Shown here: one piece after another, positions 28,943 through 38,421 of the stretch
How the letters are laid out: each line of letters starts with the position of its first letter
Position numbering within the stretch: position 1 is the stretch's first letter
NCBI GenBank assembly: GCA_016210745.1
Contig: JACQTO010000220.1
Span: 42,582 to 106,581, forward strand
Source of the DNA: Betaproteobacteria bacterium
Lineage (GTDB): Bacteria > Pseudomonadota > Gammaproteobacteria > Burkholderiales > SG8-39
Direction of reading: 5' to 3'
Length of the DNA: 64,000 bases
The notes under the pieces: model-generated
The model's input: the letters and a program-made list of their open reading frames with translations, nothing else
Database searches by the model: none
What the model was told of the DNA's origin: nothing
Made by a program: the position numbers and the translations under genes

Positions 28943-29554
28943 ATGCAAGCCGTATATGAAATCCTGTTGCGATTTCTCATGGTCATTCTATGGGGAGGCA
29001 GCATCGTCGGCGTCCTCCTTGGGGTTGCGTTGCTGCTCAAACCCGAGCACATCGCAACATTGAATCAAAGTTTTTCGCGTTGGGTCAGCTCCGACAAAGT
29101 CGCAGATCAGCTCGATCGTCCACGCTGGACTGAACGCTTTGTCTACCGGCATCACCGGCTGGTCGGGGCATTTTTCCTTATCGGGGCTCTTTGTATTCTT
29201 TACGTCTTCTTATTCGGCTACAACGCGCGGAGAATTTCGAGCATTTTCGCAGTCGGCTACTGGGGTGTGGTGGACGTATTGGTTGGAGTAATGCTTATCA
29301 GCAGCGCACTGGCAGCCCTGGTCGGACTCATCGTGCTGACAAGGCCCAGCCTGCTGCGTGAAATCGAGAAATCGTCCAACCGGTGGATTAGCACCGAAGG
29401 TGCGTCCAAGGCGCTTAACGCCACGTATTACAACTCGGACGGCTACATCCTCCGGCGCAAGAAGATAGCGGGCGTATGTATGATTATCGGGAGCCTTTAC
29501 GTATTGATCGTCCTGAGTCCTCTTTTGTGGCGCAACAAATGGATGATCTTCTAA
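28943..29554 (+). CDS. Uncharacterised multi-TM protein with an internal duplication
   Basis: ATG 28943; two repeated blocks of TM + SxRWxS + basic segment + TM. Confidence 0.7.
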   Translation: MQAVYEILLRFLMVILWGGSIVGVLLGVALLLKPEHIATLNQSFSRWVSSDKVADQLDRPRWTERFVYRHHRLVGAFFLIGALCILYVFLFGYNARRISSIFAVGYWGVVDVLVGVMLISSALAALVGLIVLTRPSLLREIEKSSNRWISTEGASKALNATYYNSDGYILRRKKIAGVCMIIGSLYVLIVLSPLLWRNKWMIF

Positions 29555-29688
29555 TTGCCGCTTGCAGAGCACAATTCCCGACAAACTCAGTCGGAAACAT
29601 TATGTTCTGAGTCGGCATGTTGCCAGGGATTGCCTTGCAATTATCCGCCATTTCGTTATAGTCATTCGTGCTTCAAGTCTCATCGAGC

Positions 29689-29725
29689 GGGGGCTGCGGC
29701 CCCCAAATTTCGAGGCTGCGGCCTC
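29689..29725 (+). promoter_or_regulatory. Twin 5'UTR hairpins, both with C(UGCG)G loops, upstream of the pilin gene
   Basis: GGGGG-CTGCGG-CCCCC (29689-29704) and GAGG-CTGCGG-CCTC (29712-29725). Confidence 0.55.
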
Positions 29726-29741
29726 TTTCGACAAGGGAACG

Positions 29742-30152
29742 ATGATGGACAGAATGAATAAGAAACAGGCTGGCTTCACTTTGATTGAATTGGTGATGGT
29801 AATTGTGATTCTCGGCATTCTGGCTGCAGTGGCCGTGCCGAAGTTTGTTGATCTTTCATCTGAAGCAAAGATCGCAGCCGTCAAAGGTATGGCTGGTGGG
29901 GTTTCGTCAGCTTTTGCGACGAACTATGCCGCCAAGGCCGTCAACAACACCAACGCTGTTGCGATAAACGGCACTGTAACCGTCCACGCCGCAGCAGCCA
30001 GCATCCTTGTGGGAGGTACAGGGGCACTAACGGGGTTCACAGTAACTGCCGCCGCGGCGACGGTTGACTGCACGGCTGGCGGCCAGGCGTTTGCCCTTAC
30101 GGTTACTGACGGCGCCAATACTGCACCGGCCACGCTGATCTGTACCGGCTGA
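29742..30152 (+). CDS. mshA: MshA-like major type IV pilin
   Basis: [36 protein letters not shown]; monocistronic with terminator. Confidence 0.85.
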   Translation: MMDRMNKKQAGFTLIELVMVIVILGILAAVAVPKFVDLSSEAKIAAVKGMAGGVSSAFATNYAAKAVNNTNAVAINGTVTVHAAAASILVGGTGALTGFTVTAAAATVDCTAGGQAFALTVTDGANTAPATLICTG

Positions 30153-30174
30153 CTAGACTGGTTCCACGGCATCA

Positions 30175-30206
30175 ATGCCGGGTGGACTCCCACCCGGCAT
30201 TTTTTT
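30175..30206 (+). terminator. Rho-independent terminator of the pilin gene
   Basis: atgccgggtgg-actc-ccacccggcat followed by tttttt. Confidence 0.9.
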
Positions 30207-30563
30207 GTGCGACTCCATTGTGCCGGCCTAAACGATATTCGGCGTATGATGCCAATATGCATTCAGCTTCAAGTGCATAATGCAACTCTGAGAATTATCC
30301 GATCCAGTCGGTCCACGCGCCAGCCTGAGACCGACGCGACTTCGCACATCGTCGCGTCGGAAAACGACGACAGATTGCGCACACTGCGAGATTCAGAGCC
30401 TGATTGTCGAGCCAAGCAAGAGCAAGGAAACGTCGCACCATCGCGCCCCACGGCATCACCAAGCCAGTTTCATGGCCTCGCCTAGGCGACTACGTTTCAC
30501 TCATCAGACGCGCTACGGGACGTGACATATCCTTGTTCTTCGCAATGTGCTCGGAAGATATAT

Positions 30564-30893
30564 ATGGGTGAAAAGCGGGGACGAGTTGCTGATATTTGCG
30601 GTCGGCTGTTCGACGTATTTGTCAACGCAGTGCCGCGGCATCCGGAGGGCGGCAAGGGGCGAAGTCGACCTTCGGAAAAAGAGATCGCGCTGGCCACCGA
30701 GTCGGGCCTAACGAAATTCTACGAGGCTGCGCGCCAGGAACGCGAGCAGCATCGGCTCGGTATAATCGGCCGGGCGCGGGTCGCCTTTGCACTGCAACAG
30801 CGACTGCTGGCGGCGGGGTATCCCTCAGCGATAGTCAAGCAAGTCCTTTTCGCCATGCTAGTCTCGGCCTTCGTGGGGAACAAGCAAGATTGA
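30564..30893 (+). CDS. Conserved hypothetical protein
   Basis: MGEKRGRVADICGRLFDVFVNAVP...; start codon uncertain. Confidence 0.45.
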   Translation: MGEKRGRVADICGRLFDVFVNAVPRHPEGGKGRSRPSEKEIALATESGLTKFYEAARQEREQHRLGIIGRARVAFALQQRLLAAGYPSAIVKQVLFAMLVSAFVGNKQD

Positions 30894-30909
30894 CGAGGAT
30901 TGCCGGCCG

Positions 30910-31641
30910 ATGCGGCGTCTGACGGACCTCTTAATGCAACGGCTGCGCTCGTGGATGGCAGCCCGGGAACTGCTTCCAGCACCTGCGGTAACTCTTCATC
31001 GGAACGCGGAAGAACCTTCCGAGAGCCTCTTCCGGCAACCGGGCCGGAAATTGCTCCATGTCGGCTGCGGGCCGTACCGCAAAGCCGATGTCCAGTCGGG
31101 TTTGTGGGGAAACGGCTGGCGCGAGGTTCGGCTTGACATCGATCCAGCCGTGCAGCCGGACATAGCGGCAAGCATGCTCGATATGTCGACCGTCCCCGAC
31201 GCATCCGTCGACGTGGTCTATTCCTCGCATAACGTGGAGCACCTATACCCACACGAAGTGCCGACAGCGTTGGCCGAGTTCCTCCGCGTGTTGAAGCCAG
31301 CCGGCTTTCTGCTGCTCACTTGTCCGGACCTGCAATCGATATGCCGTTTGATTGCCGAGGATAACTTGGATCAACCGGCGTACATGTCCCCTGCTGGAGC
31401 CATAACGCCGCATGACGTCCTCTATGGGTACCAACCGCAGTTGGCCGCAGGCAACCTCTTCATGGCGCACCATACGGGTTTTACGTTGAAGACCCTGATG
31501 CAAATCATCCGCACTGCCGGTTTCCGGTCCGTGGCCGGACAACGACGCGAAGCCGCTTTCGCCTTGTGGGTGTTGGCAACCAAATCGCCAATTCCGGACG
31601 AGGAACTCCAGCATCTGGCAAAGGAACATTTCCCACCATGA
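30910..31641 (+). CDS. Class I SAM-dependent methyltransferase
   Basis: LLHVGCGPYRK...VDVVYSSHNVEHLYPHEVPTALAEFLRVLKPAGFLLLTCPDL. Confidence 0.8.
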   Translation: MRRLTDLLMQRLRSWMAARELLPAPAVTLHRNAEEPSESLFRQPGRKLLHVGCGPYRKADVQSGLWGNGWREVRLDIDPAVQPDIAASMLDMSTVPDASVDVVYSSHNVEHLYPHEVPTALAEFLRVLKPAGFLLLTCPDLQSICRLIAEDNLDQPAYMSPAGAITPHDVLYGYQPQLAAGNLFMAHHTGFTLKTLMQIIRTAGFRSVAGQRREAAFALWVLATKSPIPDEELQHLAKEHFPP

Positions 31642-33860
31642 TCAGCGCCGCGCGTACTCTCGGCAGTCTCAGTGCGCCGTTGTGGCTGGGCATAGGCAGC
31701 TGGCTCGAATCTAGGGACATGGCTGGCTTAGCAGCAAGCTGCTACCGCAATGCAGCCACCGCCGGCGGACGAATGGGTGCTGAAGCAGCGTTCCGACTTG
31801 GTAAGCGCCTTCTCGCTGAAGACAAGAATCGGGAGGCCGCATCGGCCTACGATAAGGCTGTTCGAAACAATCCAGCACATGCTCGGGCTTGGTGTGGTCT
31901 CGGCGCGGCGCGGCGCCGGCTAACAGATATGGATGCTGCGCGAGATGCGTACGAGGCGGCACTGCGGCTAGACCCCGACTACGCCGAAGCCTGGTCCAAC
32001 CTTGGCGAATGGCGTTTCGTCAAGGGCGATGCCGCAGGTGCCCTCGATTGTTTCGAATGCGCGCTCCGCCTGGAGCCGGATTTGCTCGAAGCCCTGAACA
32101 ACAGGGTTGCGGCGCTCTACGAGCTGCGTCGTTACGACGACGCGGAGACGCAGGCCCGGGATGCCATCGTTCGCCATACGCGCGAGGCTTCCCTACACGT
32201 GAACCTAGGCAACGTGCTCCTGCACACGGGAAGGCCTCACCTGGCTGCAAAAGCGTTTCGCGAGGCACTGGATTGCGATCCAGCCTGTCCCGAGGCGCAT
32301 GTCAATCTCGCGGCGCTCTGGGGCGAAACTCACCGCCTTGCGAATGCCATTTCGTACATCGAGCACGCGATCGCAATTAAGGGGGAAAGCGCCCAGCGGC
32401 TCGCCTCGCTTGCTCTGGCACAACAATCTGCCGGCCTCCACGCGGCGGCTGAACTGACCTGCCGTAAGGTACTCGATCTTCAACCAGGCAACGTCTCCGC
32501 GCTGATTACGCTCGCCAGCTGCCGGAGTACCCGCGCCGATCATCGCGGCGCGATCGGGCTGTACGAGCAGGCGCTCAAGACCAACCCGTACATGCCCGCG
32601 ATCTATTCCAACATCGCCTTCGACGCAACCTATCTGCCGGAACTGAGCGCGGAAGAAGTTTTCGCCTACCATCGGGAATGGGCGCATCGTTTCGAGGCAA
32701 CTGCGGCTTCGCGTCGATTCGTTCATGCTCCGGGCGGCGACCCCGATCGGCCCCTCCGAATCGGTTACGTATCCGGAGATTTCAGTACCCATCCGGTAGG
32801 ATTCCTGCTGCGTGACGTGGCGCGCCATCACGACCGAACGCGATTTCACATCCACGGCTATTCGATGGAGCGCAATAGCGACGACGTTAACAACGCCATC
32901 CGCGGAGGCGCCGAAGCGTGGACCGAGGCTTTGATGATGAGTGACGAAGAACTCGCAGCGCAAATCCATCGCGACCGGATCGATATACTGGTGGACCTGT
33001 CCGGTCATACGGCTTACAACCGGCTGCCGGTATTCGCCCTTAGGCCCGCGCCTGTGCAGGCGACGTGGATCGGCTACTTCCACTCGACCGGACTGGAAAG
33101 TATCGACTACTTCCTCACCGATCCCTACACGTCGCCCCGCGATTGCGGACAGCTATTTTCCGAGACACCGGTGCATCTACCGCACACACGGTTCTGCTAT
33201 TCGCCACCCGACTATGCGCCGGAAGTCGCACCGTTACCAGCGATCGAGCGGGGCAGCATAACTTTCGGCTCATTCAACCGCATCGAAAAGCTGGTGGACC
33301 CGGTTATCGACGCCTGGGTAAGAATCGTCGAAAGTACGCAGGGGAGCCGGTTACTCATAAAGGCGGGCAACCTGGACAAAGAAGGGATTCGCGATCGCCT
33401 GCACGAACGGTTTGCCGCGCACGGACTCCCCGCCGATCGCCTGGAACTGCGTGGCGCGTCCGCCCACCCTGAAATGCTTGCCGAATACGGCGAGGTCGAC
33501 ATCGCCCTGGACCCCTTCCCTTTCAACGGCGGCATGACCACGCTGGAAGCCCTGTGGATGGGCGTCCCCGTACTGACGTTAGGAGAAGGCCATGGGGTCG
33601 TCGCGCGGCAGACGATCTCCGCGCTTTCAAACCTGAGCCTTACGGAACTCGCGTTTTCTGACGTTGATGCCTATATCCGCGGTGCAATAGCGCTGGCAAC
33701 CGACCGTGATCGTCTGGCGGAATTGCGGCGGAATCTTAGGCCGAGAATGGCGGCAAGCCCGTTACGTCAGCCGGAACAGTTTGTCCGCGATCTTGAAGCG
33801 CTTTATCGCCGTATGTGGCAGGCATGGTGCCGAGGAGAGAAATTACCCAGTGACATCTAG
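31638..33860 (+). CDS. TPR + SPINDLY/OGT-type (GT41) glycosyltransferase
   Basis: N-terminal TPRs; LRIGYVSGDFSTHPVGFLLRDV...DILVDLSGHTAYNRLPVFALRPAPVQATWIGYFHSTGLESIDYFLTD...DPFPFNGGMTTLEALWMGVPVLTL. Confidence 0.9.
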   Translation: MISAARTLGSLSAPLWLGIGSWLESRDMAGLAASCYRNAATAGGRMGAEAAFRLGKRLLAEDKNREAASAYDKAVRNNPAHARAWCGLGAARRRLTDMDAARDAYEAALRLDPDYAEAWSNLGEWRFVKGDAAGALDCFECALRLEPDLLEALNNRVAALYELRRYDDAETQARDAIVRHTREASLHVNLGNVLLHTGRPHLAAKAFREALDCDPACPEAHVNLAALWGETHRLANAISYIEHAIAIKGESAQRLASLALAQQSAGLHAAAELTCRKVLDLQPGNVSALITLASCRSTRADHRGAIGLYEQALKTNPYMPAIYSNIAFDATYLPELSAEEVFAYHREWAHRFEATAASRRFVHAPGGDPDRPLRIGYVSGDFSTHPVGFLLRDVARHHDRTRFHIHGYSMERNSDDVNNAIRGGAEAWTEALMMSDEELAAQIHRDRIDILVDLSGHTAYNRLPVFALRPAPVQATWIGYFHSTGLESIDYFLTDPYTSPRDCGQLFSETPVHLPHTRFCYSPPDYAPEVAPLPAIERGSITFGSFNRIEKLVDPVIDAWVRIVESTQGSRLLIKAGNLDKEGIRDRLHERFAAHGLPADRLELRGASAHPEMLAEYGEVDIALDPFPFNGGMTTLEALWMGVPVLTLGEGHGVVARQTISALSNLSLTELAFSDVDAYIRGAIALATDRDRLAELRRNLRPRMAASPLRQPEQFVRDLEALYRRMWQAWCRGEKLPSDI

Positions 33861-33963
33861 GGACGGAACCCTTCTCCAGAACCTCCTGCGCGCTCAACAA
33901 TCGGCGCGGTATCACCAATAATTGGTCCGACTCACACGATCTAAGCCGCGAGTTACCGGCGCA

Positions 33964-34476
33964 CTAGCAACCGGCTGTATCCAGCGTAATCAACGGCGCC
34001 TGATTCACCGCAGCAGCCGTATAGGTAATCCTGCACAGCGACGGGTCAGACGCCCCGATCATGTCGTAGGTTCTCGACCCGGTGCCTTGAGTGATCGTAA
34101 CGCTCTCCGCGGCGCTGATCTGAGACGCGACGTCGATTCCGGTCAGTGAAGCATCGGGGTAGCGATTGACCATGGTCACTAGAGCGCCGTCCATGTTCAC
34201 TTGGCCGTTTGTCGGCGTGCAAACGCCCGCCAACCCCTGCGCCAGGTCGACTTCGCAGCGCGCTTTGGCGAGATAGGCGGCCGCTTTGATGGTCCCGAAA
34301 AGCGCCTGCGCCTTGGAAATGCGCGCATCGCGCTGCAGATTCACGAAGCGGGGCAAGGCGACGGCGGCAAGGATGCCCACGATCGTGATGACGATCACCA
34401 ACTCGATCAGCGTAAAGCCGGCGGACGAACCGCCTGCCCGGAGTCCCCGAGGCGCAGATGAGGTACTTGGCTTCAT
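33964..34476 (-). CDS. MshA/MshB-like type IV pilin
   Basis: [34 protein letters not shown]. Confidence 0.82.
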   Translation of the reverse strand: MKPSTSSAPRGLRAGGSSAGFTLIELVIVITIVGILAAVALPRFVNLQRDARISKAQALFGTIKAAAYLAKARCEVDLAQGLAGVCTPTNGQVNMDGALVTMVNRYPDASLTGIDVASQISAAESVTITQGTGSRTYDMIGASDPSLCRITYTAAAVNQAPLITLDTAGC

Positions 34477-34503
34477 TGCGTGATCTCCCGCACAGTTCCT
34501 ATG

Positions 34504-35031
34504 CTACTGCGAAAACCATCGATACGGGCTCACGGTCACCAGCATCAGTCCTTCGACTTCCCAGGGCGGCGACAAACGGAGCGCCTGCATTCGCCAACGC
34601 AGAATCTTGTCGCTCTCCGGCGGCTCCATCGCGAGATAAAACGAGAGCTTCGGCACGTAGCCGATCTCCCCTCTATCGACGTCATAGAACCAACTGCCCG
34701 CCGGCAGCGACGGGACCGCGTCCGATCGCACCGACCCCACGTAGCCCTCGGGCAACGAATCGAGCCACGACACGGGATTGTCCCGAAGCAATTGGCCCAT
34801 TTCCCGCGTCCGGCCAGCCACCAGCCGGTCTGCGATCTGGTAGCGCAATCCGGAGCGGATGTTCTGGACGGTCATCTTCACCACCATCGCTTCGGCCAAT
34901 TCTTCGTAGTAAAGCAGCGCCGTAAGCAACGAGCCGGCAATCGTCACCAGTACCGCGGCCACGACAGAAAACTCCAGCAGCGTGATCCCGGCCTGCCGGA
35001 GCGGCCTCACGCGACGCGCATTCGCATTCAT
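34504..35031 (-). CDS. MshF-like protein
   Basis: N-terminal TM ITLLEFSVVAAVLVTIAGSLLTALLYYEELAE; position between mshG-like and pilin. Confidence 0.6.
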   Translation of the reverse strand: MNANARRVRPLRQAGITLLEFSVVAAVLVTIAGSLLTALLYYEELAEAMVVKMTVQNIRSGLRYQIADRLVAGRTREMGQLLRDNPVSWLDSLPEGYVGSVRSDAVPSLPAGSWFYDVDRGEIGYVPKLSFYLAMEPPESDKILRWRMQALRLSPPWEVEGLMLVTVSPYRWFSQ

Positions 35032-35049
35032 CGAGTGTCGACGATACGC

Positions 35050-36279
35050 TCACCGCTTGATCGCCGCCCTTCCGAGATCCCATATCGGCAGGAAGATACC
35101 GAGTGCCAGAATCAGAACCAGTATGCCGAGGAACACGATCAGGATCGGCTCGATCTGCTGGCCGAGGGTCTTCAACTCGTATTCGACCTCGTTCTGGTAC
35201 ATTTCCGCGATCTCCTGCATCATGTCCTCGAGCGACCCGGACTCCTCGCCCACGGCGATCATTTGAATGACGACCGGCGTGAACACCCCCGTGGCGATCG
35301 CTGTGCGCAATATGCTGTCGCCACGCTCCACGCCGTCGCGCATCTTGTCCACCTTGTCGGCGATGTACGCGTTGTCGACCGTCTGAGATACGACCGCCAT
35401 CGCCTGCACGATCGGCACCCCGCTCCTAATCGCCAGCGCGAAGCTTCTGGAAAACCGCGCCAGGGTTGCTTTTTGCACGATCTTTCCCGCGACGGGGATC
35501 TTCAACTTGATCCGGTCCCATTGATAGCGCCCGGATTCCGTGCCCACCCAGGACCGAAATGCCACGAAGGCCAGCACGAGGGCAAGGGCCATCAAATACC
35601 AATACGAAACCATGAAATTCGAGAACCCGATGAGAATCCTCGTCATCAATGGCAACTGGGTTCCGAAGCCCGCGAATACCTTGGCGAAGGCGGGAATCAC
35701 GAAAATGTTCACGATCACGATGGCAATGGCCATGGCCGCGACGACGAACGACGGATAACGCAGCGCCGACTTGACCTGGTCGCGCATGAATCGCTCGAAC
35801 TCGAGGTGGTGGAACAGACTCAGGAAGACGTCTTCTAGACGGCCGGTGAACTCGCCCACCCGCACCATCGCCAGGTAGAACGCCGAGAACACCCTCGGTT
35901 GGCGCGCAAGGGATACCGACAGTTCGCGGCCCGATTCGAGGCTCGCACGAATCTCCTGCAGGACAGTCTTCATGGCCTTGCTGGTACTGGATTCCTGAAG
36001 CCCCGATAGCGCTCGCAGGATCGGAACGCCCGCCTTCAACAGCGTATAGAGCTGGCGGCTGAAAAGCAGGAGATCGACCTGCGTGACCTTTTCCTTGAAC
36101 AGACCGCCCAGCGTTAGGGAACCAACGCCCCCCGAGGCTTCCTTGGCAGGCGTGATGTCCAGCGGGGTAATGCCCTGCCCGAACAAAAGCTCGGCCGCTG
36201 CCGCGGCCGTGGCGCCTTCGATGACGCCCTTTACCAGTTCACCGGAAGCCGATCGCCCCTTGTAGGAAAAACTCGGCAT
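35050..36279 (-). CDS. mshG: MshG-like inner membrane platform (GspF/PilC family)
   Basis: MPSFSYKGRSASGELVKGVIEGATAAAAAELL; GspF-like repeats. Confidence 0.87.
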   Translation of the reverse strand: MPSFSYKGRSASGELVKGVIEGATAAAAAELLFGQGITPLDITPAKEASGGVGSLTLGGLFKEKVTQVDLLLFSRQLYTLLKAGVPILRALSGLQESSTSKAMKTVLQEIRASLESGRELSVSLARQPRVFSAFYLAMVRVGEFTGRLEDVFLSLFHHLEFERFMRDQVKSALRYPSFVVAAMAIAIVIVNIFVIPAFAKVFAGFGTQLPLMTRILIGFSNFMVSYWYLMALALVLAFVAFRSWVGTESGRYQWDRIKLKIPVAGKIVQKATLARFSRSFALAIRSGVPIVQAMAVVSQTVDNAYIADKVDKMRDGVERGDSILRTAIATGVFTPVVIQMIAVGEESGSLEDMMQEIAEMYQNEVEYELKTLGQQIEPILIVFLGILVLILALGIFLPIWDLGRAAIKR

Positions 36280-36293
36280 GGCTATGTGCGTGC

Positions 36294-38000
36294 CTAGTCC
36301 TCGAACTCGTTGCTGATGCGCATGGCCTCTTCGACGGTCGTGCGTCCTTCCCCAACCAGCCTCATGGCGTCGCTCCTCAGGGAATTCGCCCCCATTTGCC
36401 GCCGCGCCTCGCGCATGAAGATATTGACGTCGGGCTGGTTGGCTGCCTCGACCACGGCGTTTGTCATCTCCAGCATCTCGTATACGCCGGTGCGGCCCTG
36501 GTAGCCGGTGCCATTGCAGTGGGTGCAGCCGGCCCCGCTGAAGACTTTCAACGCGCTCTTTTCGCCACCTGTCTCGACGTGCAGCCATTCGAGCTCATGC
36601 GGGGAAGGCTGATGCGGCCGCGTGCAGCTCTCGCAGATGACGCGCACGAGCCGCTGCGCCAAAACCAGTTGCAATGACATCGCCACCATGTAGCGCGGCA
36701 CCCCCATGTCGAGCAGCCGAATCGGCGTCGCCACGGCATCGTTGGTGTGCAGGGTCGACAGAACCAGGTGGCCCGTTATGGCCGCCCGCATGCCGATCTC
36801 CGCAGTCAGCTGGTCGCGCATCTCGCCCACCAGTATCACGTCCGGATCCTGGCGCAGTGCACTGCGCAATACCCGATCGAATCCCAAGTCGATCTTTTCG
36901 TGTACCTGGACCTGGTTGATGTTGGGCAGCCGGTATTCCACCGGATCCTCTACCGTAATGACCTTGCGCTCCGGCGTATTGAGTTCCGAAAGCGCCGCAT
37001 ACAGCGTCGTCGTCTTGCCGCTTCCGGTCGGGCCGGTGACCAGCACCATGCCGCTGGGCCGCCGGATCACTTGGCGCATGCGCTCGAGGATCCTCGGCGG
37101 CATGCCGAGTTTATCCATCCCCATCAATCCGGTTGCTTGACTAAGCAGGCGCATGACCGCCGATTCGCCATGCTGCGTGGGCATCGTCGACATACGAACG
37201 TCGACCTGGGCATTGCGAACCTTTATGTTGAACCGCCCGTCCTGGGGCAGCCTTTTCTCGGAGATATCCAGCCCGGCCATGAGCTTGAGGCGCAGCACCA
37301 CGGCATTGGCAACCTTGATGTCGGCATCGGTCTGGACGTGCAATACCCCGTCGATGCGAAAGCGTATCCGGAGATACTTTTCCTGCGGCTCGATATGTAT
37401 GTCCGAGGCGCGCATCTTGATCGCTTCCTCGAACACCATCTGCAGGAGTTTGACGACAGGGGCATCTTCCTGGCCAAGGGTCAATCCAAGCAATTCGCCG
37501 AATTCGACCGGCACATCCCCGAGTTCTGCAGTCAACTCCTTGGCGAGGCCGGTGATCTCGCCGGTCCTGCGATAAATTCGGTCAAAGGTCGCAAGCAGCT
37601 CGCCTTCGGTAACCACGGCCAGCTCGATGTCGCGCTTCAGGATCCGTGCCAACTCGTCATAGGCGAACAGATCGGTCGGATCGGCCATCCCCACGCGAAT
37701 CTTTTCACCTGCGGCATCGAGCACCAGCGCGCGGAATCGCCGCGCCTGGGCTTCAGGCAAGAGCCGCACGACCTCAGGCTTGAGGTCGTAAAACTTGAGC
37801 TGAATGTAGGGAATGTTGAGCTGCTTCGCCAAGACCTGCGACAGCCCCTCCTCGGTTACGTAGCCGCTCTCTACCAGCACGCGACCTAACTTGCGCCCCG
37901 ATTTCTTCTGCTGCTGCAACGCCAGGGTCAACTGGTCGGCGGTAATGACGTCCCCTTGCACCAGCAAATCGCCCAGACGCAGTTTTTCAGGCCTTGCCAC
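36294..38000 (-). CDS. mshE: MshE-like extension ATPase with N-terminal MshEN-type motifs
   Basis: RLGDLLVQGDVITADQLTLALQQQ and KLGRVLVESGYVTEEGLSQVLAKQ; Walker A GPTGSGKTTTLYAAL. Confidence 0.9.
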   Translation of the reverse strand: MARPEKLRLGDLLVQGDVITADQLTLALQQQKKSGRKLGRVLVESGYVTEEGLSQVLAKQLNIPYIQLKFYDLKPEVVRLLPEAQARRFRALVLDAAGEKIRVGMADPTDLFAYDELARILKRDIELAVVTEGELLATFDRIYRRTGEITGLAKELTAELGDVPVEFGELLGLTLGQEDAPVVKLLQMVFEEAIKMRASDIHIEPQEKYLRIRFRIDGVLHVQTDADIKVANAVVLRLKLMAGLDISEKRLPQDGRFNIKVRNAQVDVRMSTMPTQHGESAVMRLLSQATGLMGMDKLGMPPRILERMRQVIRRPSGMVLVTGPTGSGKTTTLYAALSELNTPERKVITVEDPVEYRLPNINQVQVHEKIDLGFDRVLRSALRQDPDVILVGEMRDQLTAEIGMRAAITGHLVLSTLHTNDAVATPIRLLDMGVPRYMVAMSLQLVLAQRLVRVICESCTRPHQPSPHELEWLHVETGGEKSALKVFSGAGCTHCNGTGYQGRTGVYEMLEMTNAVVEAANQPDVNIFMREARRQMGANSLRSDAMRLVGEGRTTVEEAMRISNEFED

Positions 38001-38421
38001 TTGGGCCCCGTCCCCTTTTACAGAATAACTTCACAAATTATGTACATCTAATTGATAATTCGAGATTATCTATAAATTTCGCGGATGGCAAGGTGTTTCT
38101 ACGGCCAGCCAATGGTCCGACACCATGAAGAGGCCCGAAGACCAAGTGTGGCGTAAGTTCAGCCGGACGAATTTTGTCATGGCGAATCAATGAAGCCGCG
38201 TACACGCCCAAAGTCGGCACGCGCTCGGCTCAACCAGAAACGCATGGAGGACGGCACACGGATACTCCCCTTAACGTGCGATGCGCCGCGATAGTACCTA
38301 ATTTCCATTTCCGTCGCCCCTGGGCCGATTATGACGTTCGAATCGATGCTTGTCGCGGGTCAGGAATGAGGCGTTACATGAGTTCGGTTATCATAGAAAT
38401 CGATCCTTCGCGCCACTTATC

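Noticed and set aside
29620-29650. Possible sigma-54 (-24/-12) promoter upstream of the pilin gene (ccagggattgccttgcaatt)
   Set aside because: GG-to-GC spacing is about 8 nt instead of 10; does not fit the consensus.
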